Shown in pieces: positions 29,498-37,934 of a stretch of DNA of 64,000 bases. The stretch comes from Lysobacteraceae bacterium P (GTDB lineage Bacteria; Pseudomonadota; Gammaproteobacteria; Xanthomonadales; Xanthomonadaceae): contig SCOX01000011.1 in assembly GCA_005503055.1 (NCBI GenBank), positions 84,207-148,206 on the forward strand. Direction: 5' to 3'. A program made the translations under genes and the position numbers. Numbering within the stretch: position 1 is the first letter of the stretch; every line of letters begins with the position of its first letter. The notes under the pieces were generated by a model. It was given only the letters and a program-made list of their open reading frames with translations, had not been told where the DNA came from and searched no databases.

Positions 29498-29700
29498 GCG
29501 GGGATTGGAGATTCGGGATTCGGGATTCGCAAAAGCCAAAGCGCGCAGCTGAAAGTCTGGGATGCTCCGGCATAGCGAAGACGCGGAACGATCAGTGCGC
29601 GCGCGTTAGCGCAAAACAAATAGGCCTGCCGGATGGCAGGCCTATTTGTTTTTTCTTCCCGAATCCCGAATCCCGAATCCCGAATCCCGAATCCCGGCTT
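29498..29700. repeat. GGGATTC heptamer arrays flanking a terminator, HIT-slp junction
   Basis: A forward array at about 29499-29530 (GGGATTGGAGATTCGGGATTC and on) and a reversed array at about 29656-29698 (five GAATCCC units) enclose about 125 bases that include the terminator at 29614-29655. Confidence 0.85.
29614..29655. terminator. Strong bidirectional terminator
   Basis: A perfect 17-bp stem (29614-29630 with 29635-29651) with a GGAT loop, A-rich upstream and T-rich downstream flanks. It serves the plus-strand HIT gene and the minus-strand Slp operon. Confidence 0.92.
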
Positions 29701-29701
29701 C

Positions 29702-30187
29702 TTACCACCAGCCCCACCACGGCCACGGCGCCGGGTACTGCGCGACATCCACCGTTTCGTGCTCCGGCCACAGGTAGACCACGTCGGCCTCCACGCGCGG
29801 GAAGCGATAGTCGTACTGGCCGATGCGGCGGTTCTCGTAACCGGCGAGACGACCGATGAAGGTCACTTCGCGGTTCTTCTCGAACACGGCGGGATCGTAG
29901 AAGCCGGTGCGGCAGGCGAGGAAGCGGCCGCCGGTGTCGTCGCTGCCCCAGTAGGGGCGGCCCGACGAGTTCAGCATGGTCGAGATCATCTCGAAGCAGG
30001 TGCGGTTCTGCTGCGGCTCGACGCTGACGATGCGCCCACCCCAGCGCACCGCAGCGCCGGTACTGTCGGTCGCGGAAGCGTCGCGCGGAGTGATCGGGTC
30101 GAAGGCGCCCTGCAGCGGGGTCGGTTGCGTCGCGCAGGCCGCGAGCAGGGACGCGCAGATGGCAAGTAGGACGGGACGGGCGTTCAT
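29702..30187 (-). CDS. Slp-family outer-membrane lipoprotein
   Basis: A 161-residue lipoprotein with signal MNARPVLLAICASLLAAC; the lipobox is Leu15-Ala16-Ala17-Cys18. The mature part resembles Slp/YeaY starvation lipoproteins: VRWGGRIVSVEPQQNRTCFEMI, then FLACRTGFYDPAVFEKNREVTFIGRL and a Trp-rich C-terminus (YPAPWPWWGWW). It overlaps the preceding transglutaminase gene by 4 bases (ATGA) and has a good Shine-Dalgarno (AGGAGA), so it is the last gene of the MoxR-DUF58-TgpA operon. Confidence 0.88.
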   Translation of the reverse strand: MNARPVLLAICASLLAACATQPTPLQGAFDPITPRDASATDSTGAAVRWGGRIVSVEPQQNRTCFEMISTMLNSSGRPYWGSDDTGGRFLACRTGFYDPAVFEKNREVTFIGRLAGYENRRIGQYDYRFPRVEADVVYLWPEHETVDVAQYPAPWPWWGWW

Positions 30188-32154
30188 CGGCGTTCTCCTG
30201 GAGAAGTCGCGGGCGGGCGGTGCGCACGCAGCGCCTTGGTCAAGGCGCGGGCCGAACTCCCCCCCGGTTCGCCGCCAGCGTACCGCCAATCGCTGAAACG
30301 TTGGCTGATCGCGGACAGTTCCGCGCCGAAGTCGGGGCGTTCGGATGCCACACGCGAGACCCAGGCGGACGCGGGTTCGGACGGTTCGCGCTCCAGGCCG
30401 AAACGGCGGTAGCGACGTCCCAGTCGGTGCCAAGCGCGCAACACCGGATCGCGCTCGCGCTCGTTGCGGCGGCTGAGCCAGACCATCCACAGCAGGCCCA
30501 GTGCGAGCGCGCCGCCGAGCAACGCCGTCAGTGCGCGTGCGTCGAGTCGCTCGATGCCGAGCGGACTGAGCAGTCGTTCCTGGCGCTGCGCGTCGAACGC
30601 GACGACGAAATCGTTCCAACCGCGGCGCATCCAGTCGGCCACGTCGGTCAGCGTCCGCACGCCCTCGAAGCCGGGGCCGCCGAACGCCTGCGATTGCAGC
30701 GTGTCGTAGACGCGTTCCGGCGCCACGGCGGCCGTGGGGTCCACGCGCACCCAGCCGCGTCCCCGCAGCCAGACCTCGGTCCAGGCGTGCGCGTCGGAGC
30801 GCCGCACCAGCCAATAATCGCCCAGTGGATTGCGATAGCCGCCGGCGTAACCGGTAACCACGCGCGCCGGTATGCCTGCCGCGCGCATCAGCACGACGAA
30901 GGACGAGCTGAAGTGCTCGCAGAAGCCGGCCTTCTGATCGAACAGGAATTCGTCCACCGAATGCCTGCCCAGCAGCGGCGTCTCCAGGGTGTAGGCGAAG
31001 TCGCGGCGGATCCAGTCCAGTGCGCGGTCCACGATCACCGCGTCGGCGGAGGCGCCGGCCTGCGCGCGCCATTGGCGGGCGAGGGCGACCGTGCGCGGAT
31101 TGAAGCCGTCCGGCAGGCTCAACGCGTAGCGCCGCGTGGCGAGGGAGAGGTCCATCTCGTAGCGCGCCGGCGGTGCGGACTGCATGCGCCAGCGCGACAT
31201 CGCACCGAGCGGACGATCGGTCTGCAGCGCATGGTCCGGATTGAGGTAGCTGCCGGCCGGAACGTTCAGCGGCAGGTCGAGCGCCACCAGCTGCCTCGCG
31301 TCGGTGGGCTCGACTTCCATTTCGTAATCCCAGCGCACCGCCCCGGGTTCGACCAGTGGTTCGGCCGAGCCGGGGCGCCAGCGCGGTTGCGTCCACGTGC
31401 GGCCGTCGAAGTTCCACAACACCGGTCCTCGCCAATACATCTGCGAGGTCGTCGGCGTCGCGCCGAAGAAGCGCACGCGCAACGCGGGCGTGTCGTCGCT
31501 CATCAGGTCGAGCCAGTCGCCCGGGCTCATGCGGTCCGACAGGCCGGTGCGGGCCATCGCGCGTTCCGGGATGCCCCACATCGGCGTGGTCATGCGCGGA
31601 AACAGCCAGAACGCGGCCAGTGCGATCGGCAGTCCCACCGCGAGCAGGCGGCCCACGCTCGCCAGCCGGCTGCGCAGCGGCACGGGCGGCGCATCGTGCG
31701 ATTCCAGTTCCGCCAGGCGCTGCAGCGTCGACAGCACCAGCAGCACCGCGAACAGACCGAGCGCCAGCGACAGCGGTCCCTGGTCCAGCAGGAACGTCGC
31801 GAACGGCGCGAACAGCGCGAAGCCCAACAGGCTGCGGCCATCGCGCAGGGTGAATGTCTCCGACGGCTTCACCGCCAGCATGGCCGCGAGCAGGGCGCAG
31901 CCGGTATCGCGACCGACGGCGAAACGGCTCAGGCCGACCACCGCCGCGATGAGCGCCAGCGCGATCAGCATCCGCAACAGGCCCGGCATCGCCCGACGCC
32001 ACGACAGCGCGACGACGCCTGCCGCGCTCACCGCGATGGCACCGCCCAGCTGCGGCGGCAATTGCAGCAGCAAGGGCAGCAGGCAGGCGCCGGCGCTCAG
32101 CAGCGCCCAGCGCCGGGAAGTTTCGTCGAGCGGCATCGAGGCGTGGCTAGACAC
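30184..32154 (-). CDS. TgpA-like membrane transglutaminase (DUF3488)
   Basis: A 656-residue inner-membrane protein. The first about 200 residues hold roughly six transmembrane segments (DUF3488). A periplasmic transglutaminase-like domain follows, with Cys in GFCEHFSSSFVVLMRAAG, His in SDAHAWTEVWL and Asp in GWVRVDPTAAV. One more membrane segment (ALTALLGGALALGLLWMVWL) precedes a cytoplasmic DUF4129-like tail. Pseudomonas TgpA is an essential protein of this type; the reaction in the cell is not settled. The start is GTG at 32154, with ATG at 32136 as alternative. It overlaps the DUF58 gene by 8 bases. Confidence 0.9.
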   Translation of the reverse strand: MSSHASMPLDETSRRWALLSAGACLLPLLLQLPPQLGGAIAVSAAGVVALSWRRAMPGLLRMLIALALIAAVVGLSRFAVGRDTGCALLAAMLAVKPSETFTLRDGRSLLGFALFAPFATFLLDQGPLSLALGLFAVLLVLSTLQRLAELESHDAPPVPLRSRLASVGRLLAVGLPIALAAFWLFPRMTTPMWGIPERAMARTGLSDRMSPGDWLDLMSDDTPALRVRFFGATPTTSQMYWRGPVLWNFDGRTWTQPRWRPGSAEPLVEPGAVRWDYEMEVEPTDARQLVALDLPLNVPAGSYLNPDHALQTDRPLGAMSRWRMQSAPPARYEMDLSLATRRYALSLPDGFNPRTVALARQWRAQAGASADAVIVDRALDWIRRDFAYTLETPLLGRHSVDEFLFDQKAGFCEHFSSSFVVLMRAAGIPARVVTGYAGGYRNPLGDYWLVRRSDAHAWTEVWLRGRGWVRVDPTAAVAPERVYDTLQSQAFGGPGFEGVRTLTDVADWMRRGWNDFVVAFDAQRQERLLSPLGIERLDARALTALLGGALALGLLWMVWLSRRNERERDPVLRAWHRLGRRYRRFGLEREPSEPASAWVSRVASERPDFGAELSAISQRFSDWRYAGGEPGGSSARALTKALRAHRPPATSPGERR

Positions 32155-33127
32155 GCGGCATCAGCGCCAGGGCGCGCAGGCAGGCGTGACGGTGGACGGG
32201 ACCGCGCTCCGGACCGATGGCGGGTTGCCCGGGCAGGCGCAACTGGTAACGGCGCCCTTCGCGTTCGGCCTCGTCGATCCAGCGCGCCAGTCGCGAGATG
32301 CGTCCCTCGTACGCAAGGCCGGTCGCGGCGTGCCACTCCAGCACCACTTCGGTGCCCATGGGCTGTTCGAACTCGCGCACGATCAACGTGTCGCGACGCG
32401 CCGACGGCTTCCACGCGATCGCCCGGCGCGCATCGCCCGCACGGTACCCACGCAGATGATGGACGTCGTCGCCGGCGGGGTTCAGGCGCGCCTGCGCGCT
32501 GTCGCCGTGGCCGGTCGGCAGCGGCGGGCCGTGTGGCTCCGGCGTCGGATAGACCAGCAGCGGCGACTCCGGCCACACGTAGGCCCAGGCGCGTGCCAGA
32601 CCGAGCGGCCGCGTCGTCGACAGGCGCAGGCGCGGCACGTCGATCCAGCCGCGGCGTTGCGTCGGCAGCAGCAGTTGCGCATCGCCCGCGCCGCGTTCGA
32701 GTCCGAGCACCGCCGGCTCGGCGTCGAAGGCGCCGTCGTCGTCGAGCCGCAGGCCGCGGCGAACGCGGCCGGGGTCGGCGCGCGCGTGCAGGCGCAACGC
32801 GAGCGGCGTGCCGGCTGCGACCGGTTCGGCTTCGGCTGCGACGACTTCGAGGCCCGACAGTTGCATCTGCGCGGTGATCAGGCTCGCAAGGCCGGCACCG
32901 CCGAGCAGCATGCCCAGCAGCAGCGCGGGGTTGTTGTTGTAGTTCAGCGCCCCGGCCAACATCGTCAGCAGCGCGAAGGCGTAGAACATCCCGAAGCGCG
33001 TCGGCAGGACGTAGATGCGTCGTCGGTCCAGGCGCGCGGGCAGTGATTCCGGATCGCGCGGCCGCGTCAACATCATCGCGATGACATGGGCGCGCTGGTA
33101 CAGGCGCCGTGCTGCGGCGACGGGCAC
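32147..33127 (-). CDS. DUF58 domain-containing protein
   Basis: A 326-residue protein with two transmembrane segments near the N-terminus (FGMFYAFALLTMLAGAL and PALLLGMLLGGAGLASLI) and a von Willebrand-like DUF58 region containing GDDVHHLRGYRAGDARRAIAWKPSARRDTLIVREFE. DUF58 proteins are regularly encoded after MoxR ATPases and are thought to be assembly partners or substrates of them. The start is GTG at 33127, three bases after the MoxR stop; ATG at 33076 is an alternative. Confidence 0.9.
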   Translation of the reverse strand: MPVAAARRLYQRAHVIAMMLTRPRDPESLPARLDRRRIYVLPTRFGMFYAFALLTMLAGALNYNNNPALLLGMLLGGAGLASLITAQMQLSGLEVVAAEAEPVAAGTPLALRLHARADPGRVRRGLRLDDDGAFDAEPAVLGLERGAGDAQLLLPTQRRGWIDVPRLRLSTTRPLGLARAWAYVWPESPLLVYPTPEPHGPPLPTGHGDSAQARLNPAGDDVHHLRGYRAGDARRAIAWKPSARRDTLIVREFEQPMGTEVVLEWHAATGLAYEGRISRLARWIDEAEREGRRYQLRLPGQPAIGPERGPVHRHACLRALALMPRV

Positions 33128-33130
33128 GGA

Positions 33131-34084
33131 TCAGTCCACCGGCACCGCGTGCAGGATCGCCTTGGCCAGCGCGGCGTCCTTGCCGGCATCGACTTCGGCC
33201 ACCAGGCGATGCGCGGCCACGGCGGGGAAAAGAGCCTGCACGTCTTCCGGCAGGACATGTCCGCGACCCAGCAGAAGTGCATAGGCGCGCGCGGCACGCA
33301 GCAAGGCGAGGCCGGCGCGCGGCGACAGGCCCACGCGCACGCCCGGATGGCGGCGGCTGCGCCCGAGCAGCGCCTGCACGTAAGCGATCAGTGCTTCGCT
33401 GGCGTGCACTTCCTGCACGGCGCGACGCGCGTCGAGCACGTCCTGCGACCCCAGCAGCGGCAACACGCGCGCGATCATGTCGCGACGGTCGGCGCCGGCC
33501 AGCAGGTCGCGCTCGGCGGCCTCGCCGGGATAGCCCAGGCTCAGTCGCAGCAGGAAGCGGTCGAGCTGCGAGTCGGGCAGCGGATACGTGCCCGACAGGT
33601 CCACCGGGTTCTGCGTGGCGATCACGAAGAACGGCTCCGGCAGCGGATGCGTCGTGCCGTCGATGGTGACCTGGTATTCGGCCATCGCTTCCAGCAGCGC
33701 GCTCTGCGTGCGCGGCGGCGCGCGATTGATTTCATCGGCCAGCAGCACCTGGGTGAACACGGGACCCGGATGGAACTGGAACTCGCGTGCCTGCGGATCG
33801 AACACCGACACGCCCACGACGTCGGCAGGCAGCAGGTCGGAAGTGAACTGCACGCGCTGGAAGTCCAACCCGAGCGTCGCGGCGAGCGCGTGCGCCAGCG
33901 TGGTCTTGCCCAGGCCCGGCAGGTCTTCGATCAGCAGGTGCCCACCCGCGAGCAGCGCCACGAAGGCCAGCCGCACTTCCTGCGGCTTGCCCAGCACCAG
34001 CGCGTTGACCTGTGTCTGCGCGCGGTCGAGGGATGCGCGCAGGCCATCGGTTAGCATGGCCGCGGTCGAAAGGGATACCGCCAT
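33131..34084 (-). CDS. MoxR-family AAA+ ATPase
   Basis: A cytoplasmic AAA+ chaperone of 317 residues. Walker A is DLPGLGKTT (Lys60), Walker B is LLADEINRAPPRTQSALLEAM, sensor 1 is FFVIATQNPVDLSGTYPLPDSQLDRF, and the C-terminal lid has GLSPRAGLALLRAARAYALLLGR. It is the first gene of the operon MoxR-DUF58-TgpA-Slp and has a good Shine-Dalgarno (AGGAG). MoxR ATPases help mature or insert metal ions or cofactors into partner proteins in several systems; the client here is likely the DUF58/TgpA pair, which is inference from gene order. Confidence 0.93.
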   Translation of the reverse strand: MAVSLSTAAMLTDGLRASLDRAQTQVNALVLGKPQEVRLAFVALLAGGHLLIEDLPGLGKTTLAHALAATLGLDFQRVQFTSDLLPADVVGVSVFDPQAREFQFHPGPVFTQVLLADEINRAPPRTQSALLEAMAEYQVTIDGTTHPLPEPFFVIATQNPVDLSGTYPLPDSQLDRFLLRLSLGYPGEAAERDLLAGADRRDMIARVLPLLGSQDVLDARRAVQEVHASEALIAYVQALLGRSRRHPGVRVGLSPRAGLALLRAARAYALLLGRGHVLPEDVQALFPAVAAHRLVAEVDAGKDAALAKAILHAVPVD

Positions 34085-34188
34085 CGTGCGTGTCTCCTGG
34101 AGATGTAGCCGTCGTGCATCGCGATTGCCGCGCGGGTCTGCGATCGTCGACGTGATCGTCGATCCGGTTCCCCTCCGCGCGGCGGCGG

Positions 34189-34215
34189 TCCGGCGGTCCG
34201 GCGGTCCGGGCGAGG
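34189..34215. repeat. CGGCGGTCC triplicate
   Basis: Three tandem copies of the 9-base unit GGCGGTCCG in the divergent gap (34085-34268) between the MoxR operon and the GT39 gene. Confidence 0.6.
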
Positions 34216-34268
34216 CCCGGCGGCGCACGGCGCACCATTTCTCCCGAGTGTAGCGAGGTGACGAGCGG

Positions 34269-36113
34269 ATGCGGGATGCAGTGCAGGTGCGGCGCGCCTT
34301 TTGGGTGCTGTGGGTCTCGGTTCTGGTGGTGAAATTGCTCATCGCCGCACGCTTGCCGTTGTTCGTCGACGAGGCGTTCTACTGGCAGGAAGGCCAGCAT
34401 CCGGCCGCCGCCTACTCGGATCTGCCGGGCCTGACCGCATGGCTGACGCGCCTGGGCGTGTCGCTGGGCGAGAACACGTTCGCACTGCGTTTGCCGTTTC
34501 TGCTCATTGGCGCCGGCGTGCCGCTGCTGATGGTGCACGTCGCCTCGCGCGAGTTCGGCGCGAAGGTCGGATGGCAGGCCGGCCTGCTGACGTTGCTGTT
34601 GCCGCTGGCCGGCACGGCGGGCCTGATGGCGTTGCCCGATGCCGCCATGGCGATGGCGACGCTGTTGTGCCTGGACGCCGGCGCGCGCCTGCTGCGCCAG
34701 GTCAGCGCCGAGGCCGCGCTGGAACTCGCCGCCGGCCTGGCGCTCGGCGCGCTGTGCCACTACCGGTTCATCGCCGTGATCGTCGTGGGCTTCATCGCGC
34801 TCCTGCTGCTGCAGGACGGCCGCCGCGCCCTGCGCGACGTGCGCGTGATGGTCGCCATCGCTTTCGGCGCTTCCGCGTGGGCGCCGCTGGTGGCATGGAA
34901 CCTGGACAACGCCGATGCGGGCCTGCGGTTCCAGCTCGTCGATCGCCACCCCTGGTCGTTCCATGCCGATGGTGTGCTGTTCATCGCAGTCCAGGCGTTG
35001 CTGGTGACGCCATTGCTGTTCGCGGCGATGGCGGTGGCGGCGCGACGTGGCCTGACCTGTGCCTCGACGGTCTCGCGCTATTTCGCGTTGTTCGGCACCG
35101 GTGTGGTGGCGGGTTTCTTCGCGCTGGGCTTTTTCGCCGACACCGAGCGCGTGAGCTTCCATTGGCCCTTGCCCGGCTACCTGGCGCTGATGCCGCTGGT
35201 GCCGGCCGTGCTGGCGTCGTGGCCGCCGGCATGGCGTCGCGCGACGGTGTGGCTGGCGGCGATCGGACTGGTGGCGAACCTGGGCTATTACGTGGCAGTC
35301 TCCAATGCGAAGTGGCGCGAGGCGAGCGCCGCGGAAAAGTGGTACCCGGCCAACTTCGCCGGCTGGCAGCCGCTGGCCGATGCGGTGCGCGCACGCCTGG
35401 AGACGATGCCGCCCGACACGCGCGTGGTGGCCGACAATTTCAAGATCGGCGCCGAACTGGGCTTCGCGCTCGGCGATGCGCGCATTGCCGTGCTCGATCA
35501 TCCCATCAACCAGAAGCACGGTCGCGCGCCGCAACTGCGGCTGTGGGGCCTGCACACCGATGGACGCGTCCAATGGAGCGAGGCACCGGTGCTGCTGGTG
35601 GTCGGCGCGACCGAGGTGAAGTATCGCGACCTACTCGACCGCTACCACGCGTTGTGCGCGATGGTCGGCCCGCTGCCGGCGCCGCAGGTGCTCAACGTCG
35701 ATCACGGACGCCAGCGCTTCATGCTGTTCGCGCTGCCGGGCGCGCCGGCGCCCGGTCCGTGCACGACCCCGTCGATGGCCTGGGTCGACGTTCCGGTGGC
35801 GGACGCGCGCGTCGGGAATGCCTTCGATGTGCGGGGGTGGGCGTTCAAGGACGGGGCGGGGCTGGCCGGTCTGGAGGTCACCCTGGACGGCGAGGTCGTC
35901 GCGCAGGCGAGCTACGGCCAGCGGTTCGACGGATTGCAGCGCGTTTGGCCGCGCTCCAACGACCCGCAACACCCGAACGTCGGGTTCGAAGCCAAGGTCG
36001 ATCTTTCCGGGCGCGACATCCGGCCGGGCCGGCACTGGCTGGGACTGCGGCTGCTGGGCCGCGACGGCAGCGTGGAGGCGTGGGCGGAACAGCCGATCGA
36101 AATTGCCCGGTAA
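34269..36113 (+). CDS. GT39/PMT-like membrane glycosyltransferase with extra C-terminal domain
   Basis: A 614-residue polytopic inner-membrane protein of the dolichyl-phosphate-mannose/undecaprenyl-phosphate sugar transferase superfamily (ArnT/PMT type, GT-C fold). The acidic motif FVDEAFYW (about residues 36-43) in the first periplasmic loop is the catalytic Asp-Glu of the family, and about nine to ten membrane segments follow to residue 350. A periplasmic region (about 350-490) leads to a distinct beta-rich domain of about 110 residues (DVRGWAFKDGAGLAGLEVTLDG). Sugar donor and acceptor are unknown; lipid A, lipopolysaccharide or protein modification are all possible. Transcribed divergently from the MoxR operon. 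Confidence 0.85.
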   Translation: MRDAVQVRRAFWVLWVSVLVVKLLIAARLPLFVDEAFYWQEGQHPAAAYSDLPGLTAWLTRLGVSLGENTFALRLPFLLIGAGVPLLMVHVASREFGAKVGWQAGLLTLLLPLAGTAGLMALPDAAMAMATLLCLDAGARLLRQVSAEAALELAAGLALGALCHYRFIAVIVVGFIALLLLQDGRRALRDVRVMVAIAFGASAWAPLVAWNLDNADAGLRFQLVDRHPWSFHADGVLFIAVQALLVTPLLFAAMAVAARRGLTCASTVSRYFALFGTGVVAGFFALGFFADTERVSFHWPLPGYLALMPLVPAVLASWPPAWRRATVWLAAIGLVANLGYYVAVSNAKWREASAAEKWYPANFAGWQPLADAVRARLETMPPDTRVVADNFKIGAELGFALGDARIAVLDHPINQKHGRAPQLRLWGLHTDGRVQWSEAPVLLVVGATEVKYRDLLDRYHALCAMVGPLPAPQVLNVDHGRQRFMLFALPGAPAPGPCTTPSMAWVDVPVADARVGNAFDVRGWAFKDGAGLAGLEVTLDGEVVAQASYGQRFDGLQRVWPRSNDPQHPNVGFEAKVDLSGRDIRPGRHWLGLRLLGRDGSVEAWAEQPIEIAR

Positions 36114-36128
36114 TGCCGGCCGGAACGG

Positions 36129-36713
36129 CTAGGGCAGGCGGAGGCCGGCCTCCCGCAGCAGTCGCGCCGTGGCGATCAGCGGCAGCCCGATGAGCGCCGT
36201 CGGATCGCGGTTCTCGATGGATTCGAACAAGCCGATTCCCAGCCCTTCCGATTTGAAGCTGCCGGCGCAGTCGTAGGGCTGCTCGGCGCGCAGGTAGCGC
36301 TCGATCTCGTCCGCGTCCAGTGCACGGAAGTGCACCGCCGTGCAGTCCATCGCCTCCAGCGGTGGCTGGCCGTCGCGCGCCAGGCACAGCCCGGTGTGAA
36401 AGCGAACGGCCTGGCCGGACATCGAGGCCAGCTGGGCGAATGCCGCCTCATGGCCGCCTGGCTTGCCCAGCATCCGGCCGCCGCATTCGGCGACCTGGTC
36501 GGAGCCGATCACCCACGCGCCAGCGTGGCGCATGGCGACATCGGTCGCCTTCGCCCGGGCCAGCCGGCTGGCGAGCGCCTCGGGGGCTTCGCCGGGAAGG
36601 GGCGTCTCGTCGGTGCCCGGACGCTCGGTATCGAAAGGCAGGCGCAGGCGCGAGAGGAGCTCGCGGCGATAGATCGAGGTGGACGCCAGGATCAGCCGGG
36701 GCAGCGCGGTCAT
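36129..36713 (-). CDS. Maf/YceF-type nucleotide pyrophosphatase
   Basis: Hydrolyses non-canonical nucleotides; the YceF branch prefers 7-methyl-GTP. The product is 194 residues. It has the Maf start LILASTSIYRRELLSRLRLPF, the catalytic region AGAWVIGSDQVAECGGRMLGKP and KSEGLGIGLFESIENRDPTALIGLPL. Placement opposite yceD-rpmF fits the YceF branch, which is next to yceD in E. coli. The ATG overlaps the stop of the upstream gene (ATGA). Confidence 0.93.
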   Translation of the reverse strand: MTALPRLILASTSIYRRELLSRLRLPFDTERPGTDETPLPGEAPEALASRLARAKATDVAMRHAGAWVIGSDQVAECGGRMLGKPGGHEAAFAQLASMSGQAVRFHTGLCLARDGQPPLEAMDCTAVHFRALDADEIERYLRAEQPYDCAGSFKSEGLGIGLFESIENRDPTALIGLPLIATARLLREAGLRLP

Positions 36714-37063
36714 GCGAGGGGTGCGCGGGCCTGCGCGATCCGCGATAATTGCTGGTCGATCCGGTCGCGGGCGGCGTCGATCGAGCTGCGCACCTCGTCG
36801 AGCTGGGCCAGGCTGGCGCCGGACCCGTGATCGCGCAGCCACAGGCGCTGACGGAGCATCTCGCGCATCGCCTCGCCGACCGGATCGTTGCCCTCGCCGC
36901 CGGTGACGGCCTCGATTTCGGCCCTCGCCAGCCGCAGCCGGGACTCCAGCGCGTCGGCGGCGTCCAGGACGCTGCGCAGGGCCCGCTCGCGCCGATTGGG
37001 GCGTCGGGTGTAGGCCAGCGCCCCAACTGCAAGGGCGGACAGCAGGAGCAGGGCGATGGTCAC
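36710..37063 (-). CDS. Small N-terminally anchored coiled-coil protein
   Basis: I do not recognise the family. The 117-residue product has one N-terminal membrane segment (IALLLLSALAVGALAY) followed by an Arg/Ala/Glu-rich helical domain that is probably a coiled coil in the cytoplasm. The start is GTG at 37063 with no clear ribosome binding site, so the N-terminus is uncertain. It overlaps maf by 4 bases and is therefore probably expressed with it. Confidence 0.7.
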   Translation of the reverse strand: MTIALLLLSALAVGALAYTRRPNRRERALRSVLDAADALESRLRLARAEIEAVTGGEGNDPVGEAMREMLRQRLWLRDHGSGASLAQLDEVRSSIDAARDRIDQQLSRIAQARAPLA

Positions 37064-37162
37064 GATGTGGGTGGTCGCGCAGACGGAAGGACGCCAGTCT
37101 GAAGCCCCGCCCAGCGGCCGGCAAATGCGGCGCCGCCAAACCGTGAACTGGCGGGTTCAGGT

Positions 37163-37191
37163 TTGACAGCCCGTCCCCCGATCTCTAACAT
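37163..37191 (+). promoter_or_regulatory. Strong sigma-70 promoter of yceD-rpmF
   Basis: A perfect -35 TTGACA (37163-37168), a 17-base spacer and -10 TAACAT (37186-37191). The predicted start near 37198 is only about four bases from the yceD ATG. Confidence 0.75.
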
Positions 37192-37201
37192 TCCGCAGCT
37201 T

Positions 37202-37720
37202 ATGTCAGCAGACCTGCCCGGGATTTTGGATGCTTGGCGCATGGTGGCGGCACGGCGCGGCGTTGAAGGCCGCGTCCCGTTGTCGGCGCTGACGCGGTTG
37301 CGGGACAGTCTGGTCGACACGGAAGGTGAGGTGCGCTTCACGCTCGATTTCGATCGTGACTCGCTGAAAGTGCCTTATGTCGAACTGCGTATCGATGCCG
37401 AGCTGCCGCTGACCTGTCAGCGCAGCCTGCAGCGGTTCCTGTTCCCGGTGAACATCGTGCAGCGGCTCGGCCTTCTTCGTGAGGAATCGGAAGAAGCCGC
37501 GCTGCCGCCAGGATACGAGCCGCTGCTGGTGCCCGATGACGGCCAGTTGCGGACCGTCGAACTGGTCGAGGATGAGCTCATCCTCGCCGTTCCGGTCGTG
37601 CCGATCATGCCCGGCACGGAGGCAGTGGAAAGCGATTGGCCCGCGCCCGACCAGGCGCCGGAGCCCGAGCGCGAGAACCCATTCGCCGCGCTGTCGGCAT
37701 TGAAGAAACATTCGAACTAG
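37202..37720 (+). CDS. yceD: YceD family protein (DUF177)
   Basis: A 172-residue acidic protein linked with large-subunit ribosomal RNA processing in bacteria and plants, encoded before rpmF as here in most bacteria. The conserved region [19 protein letters not shown] is near the N-terminus, the core includes [12 protein letters not shown], and [15 protein letters not shown] is near the end. The ATG at 37202 ([14 protein letters not shown]) matches xanthomonad relatives as I remember them; with the promoter above it implies a nearly leaderless mRNA. The next ATG is at 37241. Confidence 0.9.
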   Translation: MSADLPGILDAWRMVAARRGVEGRVPLSALTRLRDSLVDTEGEVRFTLDFDRDSLKVPYVELRIDAELPLTCQRSLQRFLFPVNIVQRLGLLREESEEAALPPGYEPLLVPDDGQLRTVELVEDELILAVPVVPIMPGTEAVESDWPAPDQAPEPERENPFAALSALKKHSN

Positions 37721-37739
37721 TTTTTTTTGGAGCAAGACC

Positions 37740-37934
37740 ATGGCTGTCCAGAAGTCCCGCGTTTCCCCGTCCAAGCGTGGCATGCGTCGTTCGCACAGCG
37801 CGCTGTCCGCCAAGCAGCTGGCCACCGACCCGACCACGGGCGAGACCCACCTGCGTCACCACGTCACCGCTGACGGTTACTACCGCGGCAAGAAGGTGAT
37901 CGACACCAAGACCAAGGTCGCCGACGAAGAGTAA
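37740..37934 (+). CDS. rpmF: 50S ribosomal protein L32
   Basis: A 64-residue basic ribosomal protein starting [21 protein letters not shown], the conserved L32 beginning, with the [18 protein letters not shown] core. It lacks the zinc-binding cysteines found in some L32 forms. A Shine-Dalgarno GGAG follows eight T before the ATG. It lies 19 bases after yceD. The 227 bases that follow contain no plsX, which in E. coli lies between rpmF and fabH. Confidence 0.97.
   Translation: MAVQKSRVSPSKRGMRRSHSALSAKQLATDPTTGETHLRHHVTADGYYRGKKVIDTKTKVADEE

Noticed and set aside
29702..32002. Single long minus-strand frame of 766 residues covering the transglutaminase and Slp genes
   Set aside because: Only its last 161 codons (Slp lipoprotein) look like protein; the rest is an Arg-rich shadow of the transglutaminase gene in another frame.
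36129..37139. 336-residue minus-strand frame as one protein
   Set aside because: Only the last 194 residues are Maf; the upstream part is the small anchored protein's gene read in a wrong frame.
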